Of a stretch of 64,000 nt of DNA, positions 57,837-64,000 are shown in pieces. The stretch comes from Zhihengliuella halotolerans. GTDB lineage: Bacteria; Actinomycetota; Actinomycetes; Actinomycetales; Micrococcaceae. The notes under the pieces are model-generated. The model was not told the origin of the DNA. It made no database searches and was given only the letters and a program-made list of their open reading frames with translations. Numbering within the stretch: position 1 is the stretch's first letter; each line of letters begins with the position of its first letter. The stretch is from assembly GCF_004217565.1 (NCBI RefSeq), contig NZ_SHLA01000001.1, positions 186,001-250,000 on the forward strand. The letters are read 5' to 3'. The position numbers and the translations under genes are program-made.

Positions 57837-59960
57837 ATGAGCCTCCCCCGCAACTTCCTCCAGCTCCTGCCGATGGCCGGTCACACGCGTGGCAACCGTG
57901 ACGCCATGACCTGCCACTTCAAGTGCGGCGACGCCTGCGCCCAGGCCGTCTGCAACACCAGTTCCAACTCCTACTTCCGGGACATCGCCGACAAGGCCAT
58001 GTCCCGCCGCGCCGCGCTCGGGCTCGGCGGCGTCGCCGCTGCGGCCGTCGTCGTCGGCCCGCAGATCGCGAACGCGCCGTCGGCCTCCGCTGACTTCGGC
58101 GGCTTCGGGAAGGGCGGCGGCAAGCTGTCGTTCAACGCCATCGACCCGGTGGAGCGCACGGTCGACACCGTGACCGTTCCCGAGGGGTACGACTGGGCGC
58201 CCATCATCCGCTGGGGCGACCCGCTCTTCCACGACGCTCCCGTCTTCGACGGCGCCAACCAGACGGCGGCTGCGCAGGAGCAGCAGTTCGGGTACAACAA
58301 CGACTACCTGAACATCCTGGCCGATCGCGGCAACGGACGGACCGGCGTGCTGGTCTGCAACCACGAGTACACCAACGAGTACATGATGTTCGACCCGGCC
58401 TGGCAGGCGGAGAACGCGGACGAGGCCCGCCGCATCGCCTGGGCTGCCCACGGCTTCTCCGTTGTGGAGCTGAAGCGCGCCAAGGCGGGACAGAAGTGGG
58501 AGTACGTCGTCGGCGGCGCCCGCAACCGTCGCATCACGGCCACCACGCCGTTCCGCCTGGACGGACCCGCGGCCGGTTCCGACCTCGTCAAGACCGTTGC
58601 GGATCCCGAGGGGCTGACCGTCCTGGGCACCAACAACAACTGCGCCGGCGGCACCACCCCGTGGGGCACGATCATCTCCGGCGAGGAGAACTTCAACCAG
58701 TACTTCCAGGGCCGCGGCACGGCCGAGGAGGCCCGCTACGGCATCGGCACCGGCGCGCCCAGCCGCGGCTGGGAGAAGCTGGACCCCCGGTTCAGCGCGC
58801 AGAACCCCGGGTACGAGAACGAGACCAACCGCTTCGGCTACATCGTCGAGATCGACCCGCAGGATCCGACGTCGACGCCCGTCAAGCACACCGCCCTGGG
58901 CCGTTTCAAGCACGAGGGGGCGAACATCAACATCGCCGCCGACGGTCGCGTCGTCGCCTACTCGGGTGACGACGAGCGCTTCGACTACGTCTACAAGTTC
59001 ATCTCCAAGGGCAAATACCGCGAGGGCGACAAGGCCCACAACATGACGCTGCTCTCCGAGGGCGACCTGTACGTTGCGAAGTTCAGCGAGACCAGCGCCG
59101 CCGAGATCGACGGCTCCGGCGCGGTCCCGTCCGACGGCGCGTTCGACGGCGGCGGCGAATGGCTTCCGCTCGTCAAGAACGGCACGTCCCGCATCGCGGG
59201 GATGAGCGTCGCGGAGGTGCTCGTCTACACCCGGCTCGCGGCCGACAAGGCCGGCGCCACCAAGATGGACCGCCCGGAGGACGTCGAGCCGAACCCGGCG
59301 ACGGGCAAGCTCTACATCGCGCTGACCAACAACTCCAATCGCGGCAAGGCAGGAAACGCACCCGCTGACGAGGCGAACCCGGTCAACGGCAACCGAGACG
59401 GCCACATCATCGAGCTGACCGAGCGTGGCAACGACGCAGCCGCGCTGACGTTCGACTGGAACATCCTGCTCGTCGCCGGCGACCCGGCCGTCAGCGACAC
59501 GACCTACTTCTCGGGCTTCCCGCCCGAGAAGGTCTCGCCCATCTCCTGCCCGGACAATCTGGCCTTCGACTCGCGGGGCAACCTCTGGATCTCGACGGAC
59601 GGCGCCCCGGGCAAGATCGGCTACTGTGACGCGATCCACAAGGTGCAGCTCACGGGGCCGGAGCGCGGAAAGGTCGAGCAGTTCCTGGCCGTCCCGGCCG
59701 GCGCCGAGGCCTGCGGCCCCGTCATCCACGACCGCGAAGACTCGGTCTTCGTCGCCGTCCAGCACCCGGGCGAGGGTGGAACGTACGCCGAGCCGTACTC
59801 GCTGTTCCCGGACTTCAAGGCCTCCCGCGAGGACGTCCGCGCCGGCGAGTTCTACGGGCCGCGCCCGTCGGTCGTGCAGGTGTTCAGCACGCGCGGGAAT
59901 AAGGGCGTGGGGCACGCCAAGCGCGCTGCGAAGGCCAAGTCGCTGCCGCGCAAGAAGTAG
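57837..59960 (+). CDS. phoX: PhoX-type alkaline phosphatase (DUF839)
   Basis: ATG 57837 follows GAGAAGGA; 707 residues. The long N-terminus with a cysteine-rich CHFKCGDACAQAVC segment (about residues 25-40) and a Tat-type signal (MSRRAALGLGGVAAAAVVVG, about residues 52-71) is characteristic of PhoX. The exported part is a beta-propeller with calcium/iron-site segments such as VCNHEYTNEYM near 175, SGEENFNQYFQG near 282, RFKHEGANINIA and EDVEPNPATGKLY. It releases phosphate from organic monoesters outside the cell. A putative PHO box precedes it. The C-terminus is strongly basic (AKRAAKAKSLPRKK). Confidence 0.93.
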   Translation: MSLPRNFLQLLPMAGHTRGNRDAMTCHFKCGDACAQAVCNTSSNSYFRDIADKAMSRRAALGLGGVAAAAVVVGPQIANAPSASADFGGFGKGGGKLSFNAIDPVERTVDTVTVPEGYDWAPIIRWGDPLFHDAPVFDGANQTAAAQEQQFGYNNDYLNILADRGNGRTGVLVCNHEYTNEYMMFDPAWQAENADEARRIAWAAHGFSVVELKRAKAGQKWEYVVGGARNRRITATTPFRLDGPAAGSDLVKTVADPEGLTVLGTNNNCAGGTTPWGTIISGEENFNQYFQGRGTAEEARYGIGTGAPSRGWEKLDPRFSAQNPGYENETNRFGYIVEIDPQDPTSTPVKHTALGRFKHEGANINIAADGRVVAYSGDDERFDYVYKFISKGKYREGDKAHNMTLLSEGDLYVAKFSETSAAEIDGSGAVPSDGAFDGGGEWLPLVKNGTSRIAGMSVAEVLVYTRLAADKAGATKMDRPEDVEPNPATGKLYIALTNNSNRGKAGNAPADEANPVNGNRDGHIIELTERGNDAAALTFDWNILLVAGDPAVSDTTYFSGFPPEKVSPISCPDNLAFDSRGNLWISTDGAPGKIGYCDAIHKVQLTGPERGKVEQFLAVPAGAEACGPVIHDREDSVFVAVQHPGEGGTYAEPYSLFPDFKASREDVRAGEFYGPRPSVVQVFSTRGNKGVGHAKRAAKAKSLPRKK

Positions 59961-60016
59961 CCGCCCGGCCATCCGGCTGGCGTACGGGTCCGCACGGACG
60001 CCGGCGCGGGCGGGTA

Positions 60017-60055
60017 GCGGCCCCGCACTGGTCACCACGACCGGTGCGGGGCCGC
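60017..60055. terminator. Terminator after phoX
   Basis: GCGGCCCCGCAC pairs perfectly with GTGCGGGGCCGC, and a further GGT/ACC pair narrows the loop, 56 nt after the phoX stop. Confidence 0.8.
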
Positions 60056-60085
60056 GCCCGTTCCCGGGCTCGGTGCCGGCCCGCC

Positions 60086-60091
60086 TAGGAT
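60086..60091 (+). promoter_or_regulatory. -10 element of a likely leaderless promoter (menD)
   Basis: TAGGAT ends 7 nt before the menD ATG. The gap TGGAGCC contains GGAG but too close to the ATG to act well as a ribosome binding site. Confidence 0.4.
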
Positions 60092-60098
60092 TGGAGCC

Positions 60099-61796
60099 AT
60101 GGAACCGGACCGTCCCGCCCCGCCAGCAGCCGTCGATTCGATGGCGGCGGCCCGTGCCGTCCTCGACACGCTGCGCGCCGCCGGCGTGGTTCACCTGGTG
60201 CTCTCACCCGGCTCGCGCAGCGCGCCCCTCGCCTACGCGGCCGCGGAGGCAGAGGCTGCGGGCCTGCTGACCGTGCACGTGCGCATCGACGAGCGCGACG
60301 CCGGCTTCACCGCCCTGGGATTGTCCCTCGCCTCGGGTGCGCCGGCGGCCGTCGCGACGACCTCGGGCACTGCGGTGGGCGAGCTGCTGCCGGCCGTGAT
60401 GGAGGCCAACCATGCGGCCGTGCCGCTCATCGTGCTCTCGGCCGACCGGCCAGCCGAGTTGCATGGAACGGGCGCCAACCAGACCACACAGCAGGCCGGC
60501 CTCTTCGGAGCGCACGTGCGCACCGCCGTCGTCGTGCCGGCAGGCCAGGACCCGCGCGGTCCCGTGCAGCGGGCGGCCGCGACGGCGCTGGGTGCGCCGC
60601 GCGGTCCGGTCCAGATCGATCTCGAGTTTCGAGACCCGCTCACCCCCGAGCCCGGGGAATCGATGCGGGTGCCCACTCCGAGCGATGCTCCCTCCACTGC
60701 GGGGGAGGGCGCGACGCGTCACGATGTCGCGGTGTCACGGGGGGGCCCGGCCCGCCGCACCGTGGTCATCGCCGGGCACGACGCCGGCAGTCTGGCCGCC
60801 CGCTTCGCCGAGGCGCACGGGCTGCCGTTGCTCGCGGAGCCGAGCTCCAACGCGCGCTCGGGCCCGCACGCGATCGGCCCGTACCGGCTGCTGATCGGGC
60901 ACTTCTCCGGCGCGGCGGAGCCGATCGAGGCCGTCGTGGTGTTCGGCCGGCCGACGCTGAGCCGCCCGGTCGCGCGGCTGCTCGGCGACCCGGCGGTCCC
61001 CGCGGCACTGTACGCGCCCGGGCCGGTCGCGTGGTTCGAACCGGGGCGGCGGCGCGAGCGGATCGTCGCGGACCTGCGCGGCCTCTCCGAGTTCGCCGGG
61101 ACGGCGCCGCCGGGTTGGCTGCAGGCGTGGCGCGACGCGGCCGGAGTCGCCGCACGCGTCATCGCGGGCGACCTCGAGGACGGGGGCCTCACCGGGCTGG
61201 GACTGGCGCGCGCGGTCTGGGCGGCTGATGGCGGCCCGCTCGTGATCGGCTCCTCCAATGCGGTGCGCGACGCCGACCTCTGGGCGGACCCGGCGGCGGT
61301 CACCGCTGGTCGTCGCGTCTTCGCCAATCGCGGCCTCGCCGGGATCGACGGCACGCTCGCGACCGCCACCGGCGTCGCGATCGCCTCGGGGGAGCGGACC
61401 ACGCTCCTCGTTGGCGACGTGACCTTCCTGCACGACGTCGGCGGCCTCCATCTGGGCGCGGGCGAGGCGGAACCGGACCTGGACGTCGTGGTGCTCAACG
61501 ACGCCGGTGGTGCGATTTTCTCCACCCTGGAGCACGGCGCGGTCGACGAGGCGCGCGCGTACGGCGACGCGGTCGAGCGGTTCTTCGCGACCCCGCACGG
61601 GGTCGATCTGGCGGCCATCGCGGCCGCCTACGGCGTCGCCTACGTACCCGTTCGCACGACGGCGGAGCTCGCCGCGGTGCTGTCGGCGCCGCGGGGCGCC
61701 GGGCGGCGCATTATCGACGTCTTGATGTCCCGGAAAGACGTCAGGGCCCGTGCTCAGCGGATCGCGGCCGCCGTCGCACGGGCCCTGGCCGTGTGA
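60099..61796 (+). CDS. menD: SEPHCHC synthase (2-succinyl-5-enolpyruvyl-6-hydroxy-3-cyclohexene-1-carboxylate synthase)
   Basis: A 565-residue TPP-dependent enzyme. The MenD signatures are VLSPGSRSAPLAYAA near residue 34, HVRIDERDAGFTALGLS with the TPP-activating glutamate near residue 64, TTSGTAVGELLPAVMEA, LSADRPAELHGTGANQTTQQ near 123 and the C-terminal metal site GDVTFLHD near 443 to VVVLNDAGGAIFS near 465. It joins isochorismate and 2-oxoglutarate in menaquinone synthesis. It works two steps before MenC. phoX and a terminator separate it from menC, so the two are not one operon. Confidence 0.95.
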   Translation: MEPDRPAPPAAVDSMAAARAVLDTLRAAGVVHLVLSPGSRSAPLAYAAAEAEAAGLLTVHVRIDERDAGFTALGLSLASGAPAAVATTSGTAVGELLPAVMEANHAAVPLIVLSADRPAELHGTGANQTTQQAGLFGAHVRTAVVVPAGQDPRGPVQRAAATALGAPRGPVQIDLEFRDPLTPEPGESMRVPTPSDAPSTAGEGATRHDVAVSRGGPARRTVVIAGHDAGSLAARFAEAHGLPLLAEPSSNARSGPHAIGPYRLLIGHFSGAAEPIEAVVVFGRPTLSRPVARLLGDPAVPAALYAPGPVAWFEPGRRRERIVADLRGLSEFAGTAPPGWLQAWRDAAGVAARVIAGDLEDGGLTGLGLARAVWAADGGPLVIGSSNAVRDADLWADPAAVTAGRRVFANRGLAGIDGTLATATGVAIASGERTTLLVGDVTFLHDVGGLHLGAGEAEPDLDVVVLNDAGGAIFSTLEHGAVDEARAYGDAVERFFATPHGVDLAAIAAAYGVAYVPVRTTAELAAVLSAPRGAGRRIIDVLMSRKDVRARAQRIAAAVARALAV

Positions 61797-61805
61797 GCGT
61801 GCAGG

Positions 61806-62591
61806 CTACTCGTCGACCTCGACGTGGGTCGGGTCGAGCACGCGCTTGAGGAAGTCCTGCATGCGCGGTGTCTGCGGGTTGTTGATGACTTGGGCGGCCG
61901 GTCCGGATTCGACGACGACGCCGCCGTCCATGAAGACGACCCGGTCGGCCACGTCGCGCGCGAATGCCATCTCGTGGGTCACGACCAGCATGGTCATGCC
62001 GTCCTTGGCCAGGTTGCGCATGATGGACAGGACCTCACCGACGGTCTCCGGGTCGAGGGCCGAGGTGGGCTCGTCGAAGAGCATCAGCTTCGGGTCCATG
62101 GAGAGGGCACGCGCGATCGCCACACGCTGCTGCTGACCGCCCGAGAGCTGATCCGGGTAGCGGTCGGCCAAATGCCCGAGCGCGACCTTCGTCAGGTTCT
62201 TGTGCGCGATCGCCTCGGCTTCTGACTTCTTGCGTTTGAGGACCTTGAGCTGCGCGACGGTGCAGTTCTCCAACACCGTCAGGTGTGGGAACAAGTTGAA
62301 CTGCTGGAACACCATGCCCACGTGCCGGCGCATCTCGTCGACGTCGACATCGGGATCCGTCACGTCGTACCCGCCCACGTCGATCCGCCCGCCGTTGGGC
62401 TTCTCCAGCAGGTTCACACAGCGCAGGAGCGTCGACTTGCCCGAGCCCGACGGGCCGATGAGGCACACGACCTGACCGGGTTCGACCTCGAGGTCGATTC
62501 CCTGGAGGACCTCGACCGGGCCGTAGGACTTGCGCAGCCCGTCGATGACGACGCCGGCGGCCTGGAACTGCTTGTCGATGGTTTCGTTCAT
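61806..62591 (-). CDS. Polar amino acid ABC transporter ATP-binding protein
   Basis: A 261-residue ATPase of the GlnQ/HisP type. Walker A GPSGSGKSTLLRCVNLLEKP near residue 45, Q-loop VFQQFNLFPHLTV near 93, signature LSGGQQQRVAIARAL near 148 and Walker B LMLFDEPTSALDP near 168, then the H-loop VVTHEMAFAR. The N-terminal extension of about 15 residues is short and ordinary. Third gene of the importer operon, 15 nt after the permease. Typical substrates are glutamate, glutamine, aspartate or basic amino acids. Confidence 0.94.
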   Translation of the reverse strand: MNETIDKQFQAAGVVIDGLRKSYGPVEVLQGIDLEVEPGQVVCLIGPSGSGKSTLLRCVNLLEKPNGGRIDVGGYDVTDPDVDVDEMRRHVGMVFQQFNLFPHLTVLENCTVAQLKVLKRKKSEAEAIAHKNLTKVALGHLADRYPDQLSGGQQQRVAIARALSMDPKLMLFDEPTSALDPETVGEVLSIMRNLAKDGMTMLVVTHEMAFARDVADRVVFMDGGVVVESGPAAQVINNPQTPRMQDFLKRVLDPTHVEVDE

Positions 62592-62606
62592 GATTCCTCC
62601 TCGTTC

Positions 62607-63401
62607 CTAGCGCTTCGTCCGGGCGGAACGGGACTCGAACTTCCGCGAGAGTTGGCTCAGCGGCAGGGTGATGATCAGGTACATTGCGCCCGCGACGACG
62701 AGGGGCGTGATGCCGGCACCGAACTGGGTGATGCCGTCGCGTCCGAACTTCGTCAGGTCGTAGTAGCTTGCGGCGAGCCCGATCACGTAGATCAGCGAGG
62801 TGTCCTTCGTGACCAGGATGAACTCGTTGGTCAAGGGCGGCAGCACGATCTTGAAGGCCTGCGGGATGATGATGGTGAGCATGGCCCGCCAGCCGGGCAT
62901 GCCGAGTGAGCGGGCGGCTTCGTACTGCCCGCGCGGCACGGCCTGCAGTCCGGCGCGCAGGGTCTCGGCGATGTAAGCGGCCGCGACGAGGCCGAGGGAG
63001 ACCATGACCACAATCAGGACGGGCCAGCTGGTTCCCGGGAAGGCCGCGGGAACACCGAGGCCGAAGGTGATGAACACCAGCAGTGCGGGGATGCCGCGGA
63101 AGAACTCGATGTAGCCGGTGGCGATCCAGCGATAGGGGGCGAAGCTCGCCATTTTCATGAGGGCCAGGAGCAGTCCGAGGACGAGTCCGAAGGCGAAGGA
63201 CACCAGCGTGTAGACGATGGTGTTCTTCAAGCCGATCAGAATGACCGACGGGAACATGCCGGCGATCGCCGGGAAGTCGAAGAATGCGCGAACCGTGGCG
63301 GTCCAGTCGATGGTGAAGATGAGGACCAGCAGGACGGCAGCGAAGATGCCGATCTGGATGATCTTGCTGGTTTTGGCGCGCTGACGGGCGGTCATCGCCA
63401 T
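62607..63401 (-). CDS. Polar amino acid ABC transporter permease (HisM/GlnP type)
   Basis: ATG 63401 is preceded by AAAGG at 7-8 nt and gives 264 residues; an upstream in-frame start would add 12 residues that overlap the intergenic hairpin. About five membrane segments and the family motif YIEFFRGIPALLVFITFGLG near residue 100 are visible; the EAA loop reads YEAARSLGMPGWRAMLTIIIPQ near 165. A single permease gene is present, so the channel would be a homodimer. Confidence 0.93.
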   Translation of the reverse strand: MAMTARQRAKTSKIIQIGIFAAVLLVLIFTIDWTATVRAFFDFPAIAGMFPSVILIGLKNTIVYTLVSFAFGLVLGLLLALMKMASFAPYRWIATGYIEFFRGIPALLVFITFGLGVPAAFPGTSWPVLIVVMVSLGLVAAAYIAETLRAGLQAVPRGQYEAARSLGMPGWRAMLTIIIPQAFKIVLPPLTNEFILVTKDTSLIYVIGLAASYYDLTKFGRDGITQFGAGITPLVVAGAMYLIITLPLSQLSRKFESRSARTKR

Positions 63402-63420
63402 GGGAATGCCTTTCGATCGT

Positions 63421-63466
63421 GGCGTGGGGGTTCGCACCTGCTACTGCAGGCGCGAACCCCCACGCC
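63421..63466. terminator. Long intergenic hairpin between the binding-protein and permease genes
   Basis: A 21-bp stem with one mismatch and a TACT loop lies between the binding-protein stop and the permease start. In ABC operons such hairpins stop part of the transcription or protect the upstream mRNA, so the binding protein is made in excess. Confidence 0.8.
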
Positions 63467-63489
63467 GATAGAACTCGTTGTTCGCGGAA

Positions 63490-64000
63490 TTACTCGGTCT
63501 CGCCGAACCACTTGGCCTTGAGCTCGTCCATCTCCCCGGAATCGGTCAAACGCTGGAGAGTTCCGTTGACTGCCTCGAGCATCGCGGCGTCGCCCTTCTC
63601 GATCGAGACGCCGAGCTCTTCGCCGGTCGCGAAGTCCTCGACACGGCTGATGTCGGCCTCGTCCTTGATGCCGTAGCCGAGCACGGACGCGTTGCCGAGG
63701 GCGGCGTCCACGGTGCCGGACTTGAGGGCCTGCAGCAGCAGGCCGGTGCTTTCGAAGCCGACGGGGGAGATGCCATTCTCCTCGGCGTACTTCTTTCCGG
63801 TGGTGCCGTCCTGGACCCCGACCTTCTTGTCCTTGGCGCTGTCGAGGTCCGTGACGTCGCTGCCGGAGGCGGCGATGAGGGTCAGGTCATCGGCCATGTA
63901 GGGGTCGGAGAAGTCCATATTGCCCTTGCGCTCCTCCGTGATGGAGATGGAGGAGATGGAGATATCGCACTTGCCGAACGACAGTCCGGACTGGATCGAC
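63490..64000 (-). CDS. Polar amino acid ABC transporter substrate-binding protein (N-terminus missing)
   Basis: The gene enters from beyond the window end; about 169 C-terminal residues are visible, in frame from base 63999. They show the family 3 solute-binding pattern: GKCDISISSISITEERKGNM, DFSDPYMADDLTL, KVGVQDGTTGKKYAEE near the hinge, and GELGVSIEKGD-like sequence before the final helix (MDELKAKWFGE). The signal peptide and first lobe are not in view. It is the first gene of the importer operon. Confidence 0.9.
   Translation of the reverse strand, partial: SIQSGLSFGKCDISISSISITEERKGNMDFSDPYMADDLTLIAASGSDVTDLDSAKDKKVGVQDGTTGKKYAEENGISPVGFESTGLLLQALKSGTVDAALGNASVLGYGIKDEADISRVEDFATGEELGVSIEKGDAAMLEAVNGTLQRLTDSGEMDELKAKWFGETE

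Noticed and set aside
1-64000. CRISPR array, phage or insertion sequence
   Set aside because: No regularly spaced repeats, integrase, transposase or phage structural genes were found on either strand.

Overview
The window comes from a high-GC actinobacterium, most likely one of the Micrococcales (Arthrobacter or Micrococcaceae-like). The reasons are the GC-rich coding with long empty antisense frames, a DUF222/13E12-type HNH endonuclease, actinobacterial MenC and MenD, DtxR/IdeR-type iron boxes, an inositol operon of Corynebacterium/Arthrobacter type, and several start codons placed 6-8 nt after a -10 hexamer (leaderless mRNAs). No rRNA, tRNA, CRISPR array, insertion sequence or phage gene was seen. 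Both ends of the window cut through genes.

Layout. (1) 1-8091: an L-arabinoside operon with a sugar ABC importer (binding protein cut by the window start, two permeases), a DUF624 membrane protein and three glycosidases without signal peptides (GH51, GH43, GH127). (2) 8134-13176: a putative guanidino-acid module: sodium:solute symporter, XRE-cupin regulator, agmatinase/guanidinobutyrase-like ureohydrolase and a TPP-dependent decarboxylase-like enzyme. A zinc alcohol dehydrogenase follows. (3) 14378-20044: DUF222-HNH endonuclease and a SWIM-SNF2 helicase. (4) 20151-41963: a large myo-inositol locus: LacI regulator, IolT-type transporter, tautomerase, iolC-aldolase-iolD-iolE-iolG-iolH-iolA, then iolB and a GntR regulator, a ribose/fructose-type ABC importer and a third IolG-like dehydrogenase. 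Between iolA and iolB sits a separate LacI-controlled oxidoreductase/isomerase module with a frameshifted epimerase. (5) 41970-64000: mixed housekeeping genes: VIT1-type transporter, inositol monophosphatase, App1-like phosphatase, thioesterase, siderophore-interacting protein, aldo/keto reductase, RecB-like nuclease-helicase, MBL hydrolase, MFS exporter, PAP2 phosphatase, menC, phoX, menD and an amino-acid ABC importer cut by the window end.

How it works together. Inositol enters by IolT and perhaps by the ABC system, is oxidised by IolG, dehydrated by IolE, hydrolysed by IolD, isomerised by IolB, phosphorylated by IolC, cleaved by the aldolase, and the malonate semialdehyde is converted to acetyl-CoA by IolA. 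A 10-bp box, TGWCCTGACA, lies in the iolT promoter, the iolC promoter and the promoter region of the GntR gene. It fits the IolR box I recall from Corynebacterium glutamicum, so the GntR protein is probably IolR and ties the dispersed units into one regulon. The most interesting points are this predicted regulon with dual LacI/GntR control of iolT, the inserted module with its own twin palindromic operators, the guanidino-acid module, and an iron-box promoter that appears to drive only a small membrane protein.
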